Shown here one piece after another: positions 1 through 7,112 of a stretch of 17,885 bases of DNA. Both the position numbers and the translations under genes were made by a program. Source of the stretch: an uncultured Collinsella sp. (GTDB taxonomy: Bacteria > Actinomycetota > Coriobacteriia > Coriobacteriales > Coriobacteriaceae). The notes under the pieces are model-generated. The model made no database searches. It saw only the letters and a list, made by a program, of their open reading frames with translations, and was not told where the DNA came from. The first letter of the stretch is position 1, and each line of letters begins with the position of its first letter. Location of the stretch: contig URRT01000021.1 of the NCBI GenBank assembly GCA_900550355.1, positions 1 to 17,885 on the forward strand. The letters run 5' to 3'.

Positions 1-60
1 GACGGGCCCCAGATTGCCCATGCGCGCGCAAAAGCACGCCGCAGCAATCTGGGGCCCGTC
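1..60. repeat. 60-bp snapback inverted repeat
   Basis: Positions 1-17 and 44-60 are perfect reverse complements (17 bp, starting GACGGGCCCC). The 26-nt centre can itself pair imperfectly around an AAAA loop, so nearly the whole 60 bp can fold on itself. It lies 36 bp past the xerD stop codon on that gene's strand, but no T-run follows on the minus strand within the window, so a simple rho-independent terminator is not supported. It could be a REP/MITE-like mobile palindrome. The element may extend left of the window. Confidence 0.75.
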
Positions 61-95
61 CCCAAATACCTATAAATATGCAGGCCAGCGATGTG

Positions 96-1037
96 TTAAC
101 GATGCGCCAGCGGATGCGCCGCCAGATAGACCTCGGTCAGTTGCGTGCGGTCGACATGCGTGTAGACCTGCGTGGTCGAAATATCGGCATGGCCCAAAAT
201 CTCCTGCAGCACACGCAGGTCGGCACCGCCCGCGAGCATGTGGGTGGCAAAGGAGTGGCGCAAGGTATGGGGATGGAGCCCCACCAGCCCCACCTGACGC
301 CCATACCGCTCGCATATCGCATGCACGGCCTGGCGCGACAGGCGACGTCCGTTCTTATTTAAAAAGACCGCCGAGGTCTCGGTTCCGCGGGCATGGGCCG
401 CCAAGCGAGAACGTCCCTCAGTTACATAGAGCATCAGAGCTCGCGCCGCGCTTCCCACCAGCGGGGACAGGCGTTCCTTTGAGCCCTTACCGCGAACGAG
501 TACAAAGCCATCGTCAATATGGATATCGCCCACATCGAGCCCCACCAACTCGCTCACACGCAAACCGCATCCGTAGAGCACTTCCAAGATGGCATGGTCG
601 CGCAAGCCCATCTCGCCCTCGGGGAAGTCTTGATCGAGCAGAGCCGAGACATCCTCCACCGATAGATACTCCGGCAAACGCTCAGCCTTTTTAGGCAGGC
701 GCAACGCCGCCGTTGGATTTTGGGCTACAGCCCCATCGCGCACCAAAAAGGCATGCAGGCCCTTCACGGCTGCAAGCGCACGCTCCACCGAGGCATCGGA
801 ATAGCCCCCATCGCGACGGTCGGCGACAAAGCCCTCCACGACCTGACGAGTCACCTCTTCAAAAGACACAATACCCGCCCGCTCCAGATAGGCGCAGTAC
901 GTCGTCAGGTCACGACGATAGGCCGCAATCGTGTTGCGCGCCAAACCCCGCTCGACCGCGAGGTAATCGAGATACTCCCCCGCCGCCACGGCGAGCGACG
1001 AGGGAGTAGCTTCGGTATGTTCCTTATTCGCCGGCAC
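96..1037 (-). CDS. xerD: Tyrosine recombinase, XerC/XerD type
   Basis: Site-specific recombinase, likely resolving chromosome dimers at dif, acting in the cytoplasm with a partner Xer protein. With the GTG start at 1037 it has 313 residues, close to the usual ~300. The N-terminal SAM-like core-binding domain (about residues 18-105, with LDYLAVERGLARNTIAAYRRDL-type sequence) precedes the catalytic domain. The full catalytic set is visible: Arg160 (GLRVSEL), Lys184 (RGKGSKER), His257 and Arg260 (HPHTLRH), His283 (LGHADIS) and nucleophile Tyr292 (QVYTHV). The open frame continues upstream into pyrG, but that part is a shadow of pyrG; the GTG only 2 nt after the pyrG stop gives the expected length, although its ribosome binding site is weak. 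It is probably co-transcribed with pyrG. XerC versus XerD cannot be decided here. Confidence 0.9.
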   Translation of the reverse strand: MPANKEHTEATPSSLAVAAGEYLDYLAVERGLARNTIAAYRRDLTTYCAYLERAGIVSFEEVTRQVVEGFVADRRDGGYSDASVERALAAVKGLHAFLVRDGAVAQNPTAALRLPKKAERLPEYLSVEDVSALLDQDFPEGEMGLRDHAILEVLYGCGLRVSELVGLDVGDIHIDDGFVLVRGKGSKERLSPLVGSAARALMLYVTEGRSRLAAHARGTETSAVFLNKNGRRLSRQAVHAICERYGRQVGLVGLHPHTLRHSFATHMLAGGADLRVLQEILGHADISTTQVYTHVDRTQLTEVYLAAHPLAHR

Positions 1038-1039
1038 CC

Positions 1040-2701
1040 TTAGTCCGTAGCGAGGTTCATGGGCGTCACCTGCAGACGGTCGACACCCTCGTGCTGGCCG
1101 ATCGAAGCGCGTACGAACTCGCGGAACAGCGGCTGCGGGTTGGTCGGGCGGCTCTTGAACTCGGGATGAGCCTGGGTTGCCACATACCACGGATGCACGT
1201 CGCGCGGCAGCTCGACCATCTCGACCAGGCGCTCGTCAGGCGACAGACCCGAGATAACCAAACCGGCGTCCTCGAGCTGGTCGCGGAAGGCGTTGTTGAA
1301 CTCAAAGCGGTGACGGTGACGCTCGTAGACGAGTTCCTCGCCATATGCCTCGCGAGCAAGGGTATCGGCGGCGAGCTTGCACGGATAGGCGCCCAGGCGC
1401 ATGGTGCCGCCCTTCTCGGTCACGTCCTCCTGCGAGCTCATCAGATCGATGACACTATACGGGCCATCCGGATCGAACTCAGAGGAGCTGGCGCCGGCAA
1501 GGCCGACGACATTGCGCGCAAATTCGCACACGGCCACCTGCATACCCAGGCAAATGCCCAGATACGGAATCTTGTGCTCACGGGCAAACTCGGCCGCGAG
1601 GATCTTGCCCTCCAGGGCGCGCTTGCCAAAGCCGCCGGGGACCAGGATGCCCGAGGCGTCGCCCAGAACCTCGGAGACATTCTGCTCGTCGAGGCTCTCG
1701 CCGTCGACCAGCTGGACGTCCACATGGCGATCGTAGAAGACGCCCGCATGGTGCAGGGCCTCGATAACCGACAGGTACGCATCGGGCAGCTGCGTGTACT
1801 TGCCCACGACGGCGATCTTCACCTTGTCGGCGTGATGGTTGGCGTGATTCTGTTTGCGCAGGAACTCGTTCCACTCGCTCATGTCGCGCTCACGCGGGTC
1901 CAGACCCAGGCGCTCGCAAATGCGCAGGTCAAAGTCCTGCTCGGCAAGCAGCTGCGGAACATCGTAAATGCTCGCGCAGTCCTCGTTGGTAAAGACGCAA
2001 TCGGTGTCGACGTCGCAGAAGCTTGCGATCTTTCCGCGGATAGCGTCATCGATATGGTGGTCGGAGCGCAGCACGATAATATCGGGCTGGATGCCAAAGC
2101 TGCGGAGCTCCTTGACGGAATGCTGTGTGGGCTTGGTCTTGACCTCGTGGGCGGCGGCGATATAGGGAACGAGCGACACGTGGATGTAGCAGACGTTCTC
2201 GGGGCCGGCCTCCTTGCGGTACTGACGGATGGCCTCGACAAACGGCTGGGACTCGATGTCGCCAATCGTGCCGCCCAGCTCGGTGATGACTACATCGGAG
2301 CCGGTCTGCTCCTCGATGCGGCGGAACTTGTCCTTAATGGCATTGGTGACGTGGGGAATCACCTGCACGGTACCGCCCAAAAAGTCGCCGCGACGCTCGC
2401 GGGCGATTAGGCTTTTGTAGATGGCACCGGTCGTAAAGTTGGAATCGCGGGTCAGGTTCTCATCAATAAAGCGCTCGTAATGACCCAGGTCCAGGTCGGA
2501 CTCGTAACCATCCTCGGTAACGAAGACCTCACCATGCTGGAACGGGCTCATGGTACCGGGGTCGACGTTCAGATACGGGTCGGCCTTCTGCATCGTTACT
2601 TTGTAGCCACGCGACTTGAGCAGACGGCCCAGCGAGGCCGCGGTGATACCCTTGCCCAGGGACGAAACCACGCCACCGGTTACGAACACATGCTTGGTCA
2701 T
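1040..2701 (-). CDS. pyrG: CTP synthase (glutamine hydrolysing)
   Basis: Makes CTP from UTP, ATP and glutamine, the last step of pyrimidine nucleotide synthesis, in the cytoplasm. The 553 residues match the family's usual 535-550. The N-terminal synthetase (amidoligase) domain starts with the typical KHVFVTGGVVSSLGKG ATP-binding segment (residues 3-18) and holds DPYLNVDPGTMSPFQHGEVFV. The C-terminal class I glutamine amidotransferase domain (about 295-535) has the oxyanion segment PGGFG (355-359), nucleophile Cys384 in GICLGMQ, and the His512/Glu514 pair in HPEF. All catalytic residues are present. The ATG at 2701 is preceded by an AGGT-type ribosome binding site. xerD follows after 2 nt, so the two likely form an operon. 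Confidence 0.98.
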   Translation of the reverse strand: MTKHVFVTGGVVSSLGKGITAASLGRLLKSRGYKVTMQKADPYLNVDPGTMSPFQHGEVFVTEDGYESDLDLGHYERFIDENLTRDSNFTTGAIYKSLIARERRGDFLGGTVQVIPHVTNAIKDKFRRIEEQTGSDVVITELGGTIGDIESQPFVEAIRQYRKEAGPENVCYIHVSLVPYIAAAHEVKTKPTQHSVKELRSFGIQPDIIVLRSDHHIDDAIRGKIASFCDVDTDCVFTNEDCASIYDVPQLLAEQDFDLRICERLGLDPRERDMSEWNEFLRKQNHANHHADKVKIAVVGKYTQLPDAYLSVIEALHHAGVFYDRHVDVQLVDGESLDEQNVSEVLGDASGILVPGGFGKRALEGKILAAEFAREHKIPYLGICLGMQVAVCEFARNVVGLAGASSSEFDPDGPYSVIDLMSSQEDVTEKGGTMRLGAYPCKLAADTLAREAYGEELVYERHRHRFEFNNAFRDQLEDAGLVISGLSPDERLVEMVELPRDVHPWYVATQAHPEFKSRPTNPQPLFREFVRASIGQHEGVDRLQVTPMNLATD

Positions 2702-2759
2702 ATTGAGTTACCTGCGCTTCCCGTAGAAGTTGTTTATCCACATCTTACGGGTCTTCATT

Positions 2760-2788
2760 GTAATACTCGCGCCGCGGACCGTTCGCAA
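2760..2788 (-). promoter_or_regulatory. Possible pyrG promoter
   Basis: On the minus strand there is TTGCGA (2783-2788), a 17-bp spacer and TATTAC (2760-2765), about 60 bp upstream of the pyrG ATG. Each hexamer matches the sigma-70 consensus at four positions. Spacing and place are good, but no start site is known, so this is inference. Confidence 0.35.
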
Positions 2789-2821
2789 TTTTTCTCGCGT
2801 GCGATTGCATTTCTCAATCTT

Positions 2822-2855
2822 GAAACAAAACGCCGCCCGGTTTCCCAGGCGGCGT
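2822..2855 (-). terminator. Rho-independent terminator after the HTH gene
   Basis: Read on the minus strand, ACGCCGCC (2848-2855) pairs perfectly with GGCGGCGT (2830-2837) around a 10-nt loop, followed by TTTTGTTTC. It lies 25 bp past the stop of the helix-turn-helix gene and separates it from pyrG. Confidence 0.85.
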
Positions 2856-2879
2856 CGCTATGGCAAGGGTTACATGCTG

Positions 2880-3218
2880 CTATCGATCAGCAACCTCGTC
2901 CTCAAGCATTTCTTGAACGAGTATGCCAGTACGGACGCCCTCAAGATACCACTCGCCACGTTCGGTGAGGCAAATGCCATTTGCAAGCTGACCGCCGTCG
3001 TCGCTATAACGCGAGACGACATCAATCATGCCTTCGGAATCCAAGCGATCGATTGCGGCGCGGGCACGATACGGCGAAACCCCCACGCGTTCGGCAAGCG
3101 TTTTGCGCGAGAAACCATACGGCCCGCCATTGTCTTCGGTTTGCTGGTCGATCTCCATCAACACCAGCACCTCGACACGCTTCATATCGTTGACACTCGC
3201 ACGACCCTTGCCCGCCAT
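2880..3218 (-). CDS. Small winged helix-turn-helix protein, probable transcriptional regulator
   Basis: A 112-residue protein, likely DNA-binding. Residues about 30-75 read as a winged helix-turn-helix: FSRKTLAERVGVSPYRARAA forms the helix-turn-helix and is followed by IDRLDSEGMIDVV, typical of MarR/GntR/PadR-like folds. No ligand-binding domain is seen, and the acidic C-terminus (ILVQEMLEDEVADR) may be a dimerisation helix. The start at 3218 is chosen because GAGGAGG lies 5 nt upstream; an open frame from 3272 lacks such a site. It has its own terminator before pyrG and stands alone. The target genes cannot be named from the sequence. Confidence 0.8.
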   Translation of the reverse strand: MAGKGRASVNDMKRVEVLVLMEIDQQTEDNGGPYGFSRKTLAERVGVSPYRARAAIDRLDSEGMIDVVSRYSDDGGQLANGICLTERGEWYLEGVRTGILVQEMLEDEVADR

Positions 3219-3404
3219 AGCAGCCTCCTCAAACCGAGCACGAGCATCTAACGCGCCGTGCGCGACCGACACACCTCACGATGGCAGGTAATATCCATCA
3301 TGCGGCATCCCGCCAAGGATGAAACAGTTACGGTTATTGTATACCGCTCTAATTGTTTCTAGGCAGGTAAACGGCTATTTTTCGCCGAAATAGGCGCTTT
3401 ATTG

Positions 3405-3440
3405 ATCAAAAAGCCGTACCGGGCGCTAACCCGATACGGC
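3405..3440 (-). terminator. Rho-independent terminator after the DUF1846 gene
   Basis: On the minus strand, GCCGTATCGGG (3430-3440) pairs with CCCGGTACGGC (3413-3423), an 11-bp stem with one G-U pair and a 6-nt loop, followed by TTTTTGAT. It lies 35 bp past the stop at 3475. Confidence 0.9.
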
Positions 3441-3474
3441 CAAAATGCAATGCAATTACCGCGATGCTTCAAAC

Positions 3475-4956
3475 TTAGCGATGGAAGAAACCACGGCGCT
3501 CAAACTTGGGCTCGCAGCACACGTTGATACCCAGTTTGCGCAGTACCGTCTCGTCCGTCGGCGAGATGATAACGCTAAAGAAAGCATCGCAACCGCGCAA
3601 CTGCTCCAGGCCCGAAAGGACGCGAGCGGCCGTCTCACTCGTGGCCGAGGTGATCGACAGCGCCATAAGCGTCTCGTCGGTGTGGAGGCGCGGGTTTTTG
3701 CTGCCCAGGAAATGCGTCTTGAGCTTGCTGATGGGCTCGATCGCTTCATCGCTAATGACCTCGAGCTCAAGGTCGACGCCCGAGACATGCTTGAGGGCGT
3801 TCATAATGAGCGAACTTGCGGCGCCCAGGCGCGTGGAGGTCTTACCGGTCACCACGGAGCCATCGGGCATGACCATGGCACCCACGGGACCGCCCGTCAG
3901 CTGCTCCCTGGTGAGGGCCGCCGAGCGCGCCGGTGAGTAGTTCTTATCGATGCCGGCTTTCTTCATAATAATCTTGAGACGGTCGACTTGCTCATCGCCC
4001 ACGCCGGTACGGCGCACATTTTCGACCGCGGTAAAGTAGCGGCGGACGATCTCCATCTTGGAAGCGTCGCGGCAGGCATCGTCATCGGTGATGGCAAAGC
4101 CAACCATATTGACGCCCATGTCCGTAGGGCTCTGGTAGGGGCTCTTGCCCAGGATCTTTTCCATCAGGGCACGGACTACCGGGAAGGCCTCGACGTCGCG
4201 GTTGTAGTTGACCGTGGTCTTGTTGTAGGCCTCAAGGTGGAAGGAGTCGATGATGTTGGCGTCATCGAGGTCTGCCGTGGCGGCCTCGTAGGCAATGTTG
4301 ACCGGATGCGTAAGGGGCAGATTCCAAACCGGGAAGGTCTCGAATTTGGCATAGCCGGCGGCCGTGCCATGCTTGTGCTCGTGATAGAGCTGAGACAGGC
4401 AGGTGGCAAGCTTGCCCGAGCCAGGACCGGGGGCAGTGACCACGACGAGCGGTCGGGTGGTCTCGACAAACTCGTTCTTGCCGTAGCCATCATCGGACAC
4501 GATCAGATCGACATCGTGCGGGTAGCCCTCGATGGGATAGTGCAGCTTGGCAGGAATGCCGAGCGCGTTCAGGCGGTTGCGGAACACATCGGCAGCAGGC
4601 TGGCCGGCGTACTGGGTGATGACCACAGCCGCGACGGCAAAGCCGTTGCCGCGGAACAAGTCAACCAGGCGCAGCACATCCTCGTCATAGGTAATGCCAA
4701 GGTCACCGCGAGCCTTGTTTTTCTCGATATGGTTCGCGTTGATCGCGATGATAACCTCGACATCGTCGGCGATGCTCTTGAGCATGCGGAACTTGCTGTC
4801 CGGTTCAAAACCCGGCAGCACGCGGCTCGCATGATAGTCATCGAACAGCTTGCCGCCAAACTCCAAATAGAGCTTGCCACCAAACTGTGAGATGCGCTCC
4901 TTAATGTGAGCAGCCTGCAGCTCGATATACTTCGCATTGTCGAAACCCTGGCGCAT
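3475..4956 (-). CDS. DUF1846 family protein
   Basis: A 493-residue soluble protein matching the DUF1846 family (usual length about 490-505), found in Firmicutes and Actinobacteria, with no established function known to me. Typical segments are MRQGFDNAKYIELQ at the start, LYLEFGGKLFDDYHASRVLPGF near residues 29-50, and VTAPGPGSGK at about 173-182. The last is glycine-rich and resembles a nucleotide-binding loop, but it is not a strict Walker A motif. KTTVNYNRD and TDMGVNMVGFAI follow. No signal peptide or membrane segment is seen. The ATG at 4956 has GGGAG 6 nt upstream and is preferred to a TTG at 4980. A perfect TATAAT lies about 40 bp upstream and a terminator follows, so it is probably transcribed alone. 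Confidence 0.88.
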   Translation of the reverse strand: MRQGFDNAKYIELQAAHIKERISQFGGKLYLEFGGKLFDDYHASRVLPGFEPDSKFRMLKSIADDVEVIIAINANHIEKNKARGDLGITYDEDVLRLVDLFRGNGFAVAAVVITQYAGQPAADVFRNRLNALGIPAKLHYPIEGYPHDVDLIVSDDGYGKNEFVETTRPLVVVTAPGPGSGKLATCLSQLYHEHKHGTAAGYAKFETFPVWNLPLTHPVNIAYEAATADLDDANIIDSFHLEAYNKTTVNYNRDVEAFPVVRALMEKILGKSPYQSPTDMGVNMVGFAITDDDACRDASKMEIVRRYFTAVENVRRTGVGDEQVDRLKIIMKKAGIDKNYSPARSAALTREQLTGGPVGAMVMPDGSVVTGKTSTRLGAASSLIMNALKHVSGVDLELEVISDEAIEPISKLKTHFLGSKNPRLHTDETLMALSITSATSETAARVLSGLEQLRGCDAFFSVIISPTDETVLRKLGINVCCEPKFERRGFFHR

Positions 4957-4989
4957 GTATGGCTCCCGTCCCGTTTCCAATTAATGTTC

Positions 4990-5025
4990 TAGGCGATTAT
5001 AACGGAGCAGACCCTCCCCAACGCC
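4990..5025 (-). promoter_or_regulatory. Probable promoter of the DUF1846 gene
   Basis: A perfect minus-strand TATAAT lies at 4996-5001, which would give a leader of about 33 nt. No good -35 hexamer is found at 16-18 bp spacing. Confidence 0.45.
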
Positions 5026-5063
5026 CAAGCAATCAACTGGCACCAACCAAACACGTCATCGAT

Positions 5064-5132
5064 AAGTTGCGGTGGAATAGTTCCCGTTTAACCCCTCAAG
5101 ACGGCCAAACAGGAACGATTCCACCGCAACTT
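5064..5132. repeat. 21-bp inverted repeat, 27-nt loop
   Basis: The arms 5064-5084 (starting AAGTTGCGGTGGAA) and 5112-5132 are reverse complements with one mismatch in 21. A CCCC and TTTTT tract follows at 5133-5141 on the plus strand, so it could act as a plus-strand terminator, yet no plus-strand gene precedes it. It lies upstream of the DUF1846 promoter. A dispersed palindromic element is the simplest reading. Confidence 0.7.
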
Positions 5133-5206
5133 CCCCTTTTTGGTTCAAACAAACCTGGCCTTTGTATCAATAATGGAAACGTCGCAGGTGGAGCATAAGT
5201 CAGCGA

Positions 5207-5304
5207 AAGCCCGCCAGAGCGAGCAAGGTGACGTGAAAGAGGAGGGCATAGGCCTTTTGGCCATGCCCGACGATTGAACGTCAGATTGCCGCTCTGGCGG
5301 GCTT
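5207..5304. repeat. 98-nt compound hairpin
   Basis: Nested complementary segments: a perfect 15-bp outer stem (5207-5221 with 5290-5304), then GCAA/TTGC (5223-5226 with 5086+200, that is 5286-5289), then TGACGT/ACGTCA (5229-5234 with 5278-5283), then an apical hairpin GGGCAT-A-GGCC-TTTT-GGCC-ATGCCC (5244-5268). The nested order suggests one long rod-like structure, either in RNA or as a snapback DNA element. No T-run is attached on either strand. I do not recognise a known RNA family. Confidence 0.65.
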
Positions 5305-5317
5305 GCAGCGTCGAGCG

Positions 5318-5345
5318 GTTCCGGCGTTTGGTAAAACGCCGGAAC
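5318..5345. repeat. Perfect 12-bp hairpin
   Basis: GTTCCGGCGTTT (5318-5329) pairs perfectly with 5334-5345 around a 4-nt loop. It is the second of a tandem series of hairpins between the ArcD-like gene and the DUF1846 gene. No strong T-run follows on the minus strand. Confidence 0.7.
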
Positions 5346-5353
5346 ACAAGAGC

Positions 5354-5384
5354 GCCCCCTCCCGCGCACGGAACGGGAGGGGGC
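5354..5384. terminator. Perfect 11-bp GC-rich hairpin, possible weak terminator
   Basis: GCCCCCTCCCG (5354-5364) pairs perfectly with 5374-5384 around a 9-nt loop. On the minus strand it is followed by GCTCTTGTGTT, a poor T-tract. It lies 103 bp past the ArcD-like stop and is the best candidate in this series for ending arc transcription. Confidence 0.5.
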
Positions 5385-5400
5385 TAAAGGTAGGAGTCTA

Positions 5401-5486
5401 CCGGTGGGTTGACCCCACCGGACAGACGATGACCAGGTGATCCTCTACAGGATCGTCAAGGTTTCCGTGGGGTACCCGTTGGGTAC
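5401..5486. repeat. Three short hairpins directly after the ArcD-like gene
   Basis: Three perfect stems follow one another: CCGGTGGG with CCCACCGG (5401-5408/5414-5421), GATCCT-CTAC-AGGATC (5439-5454), and GTACCC-GTT-GGGTAC (5472-5486... ending at 5486, one base before the stop codon at 5487). They form the first part of the arc operon's 3' untranslated region if it is transcribed. Confidence 0.55.
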
Positions 5487-6965
5487 TTAGAGCAGCACGC
5501 AGGCGACGGTCAGGATGACGGCGCAGACGACGGAGAGAGCGACGATGAGCTTAAGGGCAAACTTGAGCCAGGTCGTCCACTCGATCTTGGCCAGGGCGAG
5601 ACCGCCCATGATGGCGCCGGAGGTCGGGGTGAACAGGTTCACGACACCGATGGCGGCGGAGAAGATCATGACCATGACCTCGGGCGAGAAGCCGAGCTTA
5701 ACAGCCAGCGGTCCCATGATGGGCATGGAGACGGTGGCCATACCAGAGGTCGAAGGGATCAGGAAGGACAGGCCGAAGTAGACCAGGAAGCTCATGGGAG
5801 CGAAGATCACGCCGGACAGGCCAGCCAGGGCATTGGCGGCAGCGTCGAGGACGAAGACATCGAGGCCGGTGTTAGCCATGAGGACGGAGATACCACGGGC
5901 GAGGGCGATGACGAGAACAACGGACATCATGTCGGCAGCGCCGGTGATGAAGGTGTTGACGATCTGCTTCTCGGACAGGCCACCGATGATACCGATCAGG
6001 ACGGCCATGAGGAAGAACCAGGTGGAAGCCTCGTCGAAGTACCACTGGCCAATGGGCAGGCCGGTGATCAGGGCAGACCAGCCCTGGACGACGGCGTTAC
6101 CGTCGGCGTCGTAGACAGCGCCGGCGTCGAAGAAGTTGGCGACGCCCTCGTTGAGGTCGGCCAGCGGAATGAAGCCGACGATCATGACGACGAAGGTGAA
6201 GGCGAAGGCGATCAGAACACCCTTCTGACGACCGGTGAGCTTGACCTCCTTGTGGACCTCGGAAGCAGCCTTGCCGTGAGCCTCTTCGGCGTCCTTGAGC
6301 TCCTGCATCGACAGGATGGTGGAACCCTTGTCAGCCTTGACCTTCTTGGCGTAGCTCATCACGAAGAAGATGGACATAGCGGTAGTGACAATCCACAGGA
6401 CGGCACCGAGGCCGATGATGATGGACTGGTTGACCTCAATGCCAACGCCGGTCAGAGCGTCGACGGCAGCGCCGACGGCGAACGGGTTAACCGTGGAGCC
6501 CAGGCAGCCGCAGCCAGCGCCGAGCAGGACGGTAGCGGCACCGACCATGGGGTCGAAGCCAGCGGCCATCATGGTAGCGGCGAGCAGGGCGTAGAAGGGA
6601 ACGGTCTCCTCGCACATACCATAGGTGGTACCACCGAGGGAGAAGATGAGCATCAGCACGGGAATGAGCATAATCTCGTTGCCCTTAAGCTTCTGCACCA
6701 GGACGGCGATGCCGTTGTCCAGGGCGCCGGTCTCGGTCATCATGCCGAGGAAGCCGCCCAGGATCATAACGAAGAGGCAGACGGGCAGAGCGTCAGCGAA
6801 GCCCAGGATCGGGGCGGTGCAGAAATCGCTCAGACGGGCGGCAGTAACCGCGCCACCGGACGTGCCGGAGACGATAACGGTAATCACTGCGACAATTGCC
6901 AGCAGAGCAAGAAGAATGGTGAACGATGAAGGCATACCGCGCTTTTTCTTAGCGGTCTCAGTCAT
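5487..6965 (-). CDS. YfcC/ArcD-like transporter, probable arginine/ornithine exchanger
   Basis: A 492-residue integral membrane protein of the YfcC family (PF03606 type, related to C4-dicarboxylate carriers and ArcD-like transporters). A short basic N-terminus (TAKKKRG) is followed by about 12 hydrophobic segments, with a charged cytoplasmic loop near residues 215-250 (KKVKADKG to HKEVKLTGRQKG). Family motifs GGTTYGMCEETVPFY and GCLGSTVNPF are clear. Its place as the last gene after arcA and arcB suggests import of arginine in exchange for ornithine; this is inferred from context, since the substrate cannot be read from the sequence. The ATG at 6965 is chosen because GAAGGGGGG lies 9 nt upstream; the ATG at 6974 directly abuts that site. 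A 147-bp gap with a terminator-like hairpin separates it from arcB. Confidence 0.85.
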   Translation of the reverse strand: MTETAKKKRGMPSSFTILLALLAIVAVITVIVSGTSGGAVTAARLSDFCTAPILGFADALPVCLFVMILGGFLGMMTETGALDNGIAVLVQKLKGNEIMLIPVLMLIFSLGGTTYGMCEETVPFYALLAATMMAAGFDPMVGAATVLLGAGCGCLGSTVNPFAVGAAVDALTGVGIEVNQSIIIGLGAVLWIVTTAMSIFFVMSYAKKVKADKGSTILSMQELKDAEEAHGKAASEVHKEVKLTGRQKGVLIAFAFTFVVMIVGFIPLADLNEGVANFFDAGAVYDADGNAVVQGWSALITGLPIGQWYFDEASTWFFLMAVLIGIIGGLSEKQIVNTFITGAADMMSVVLVIALARGISVLMANTGLDVFVLDAAANALAGLSGVIFAPMSFLVYFGLSFLIPSTSGMATVSMPIMGPLAVKLGFSPEVMVMIFSAAIGVVNLFTPTSGAIMGGLALAKIEWTTWLKFALKLIVALSVVCAVILTVACVLL

Positions 6966-6998
6966 AGTTCTCATCCCCCCTTCATAAATCATTTACTG

Positions 6999-7049
6999 AT
7001 CTCGCCAGAAGCGGCTCTTCCGTGCCGTGCCTGCCGCTTGATGCGAGAT
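6999..7049 (-). promoter_or_regulatory. Nested leader hairpin before the ArcD-like gene
   Basis: ATCTCGC (6999-7005) pairs with GCGAGAT (7043-7049), and inside it AAGCGGC (7009-7015) pairs with GCCGCTT (7033-7039), with 3-nt internal loops on both sides. It lies 34 bp before the ATG, just upstream of the ribosome binding site. It may affect stability or expression of the transporter message. Confidence 0.5.
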
Positions 7050-7059
7050 TATTACCAGA

Positions 7060-7098
7060 TAAAACCGCTCGGGGTGCGCAGTAATACACCCCGAGCGA
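7060..7098 (-). terminator. Intercistronic terminator or attenuator between arcB and the ArcD-like gene
   Basis: On the minus strand, CGCTCGGGGTG (7087-7097) pairs perfectly with 7066-7076 around 10 nt, then GTTTTATC follows. It lies 15 bp past the arcB stop. The short T-run suggests partial termination, which would lower transporter expression relative to the enzymes. Confidence 0.75.
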
Positions 7099-7112
7099 GA
7101 TGCTAGATGCTC

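Noticed and set aside
1038..1190. An extended N-terminus of the Xer recombinase to 1190
   Set aside because: That part overlaps the conserved end of pyrG in another frame, and the extra 51 residues are not found in Xer proteins.
1091..2410. A 439-codon plus-strand open frame opposite pyrG
   Set aside because: Antisense shadow of a complete CTP synthase gene, with no recognisable domain or ribosome binding site.
3988..4890. A 300-codon plus-strand open frame opposite the DUF1846 gene
   Set aside because: Antisense shadow; low-complexity Asp/Gly/Val-rich composition typical of a reversed GC-rich gene.
5096..5369. Two small minus-strand open frames in the hairpin field
   Set aside because: They run through perfect palindromes and have no family match or ribosome binding site; structure explains the region better than coding.
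6252..6929. A 225-codon plus-strand frame rich in Asp, Gly and His opposite the transporter gene
   Set aside because: Reversed hydrophobic codons give this composition; it is not a real protein.
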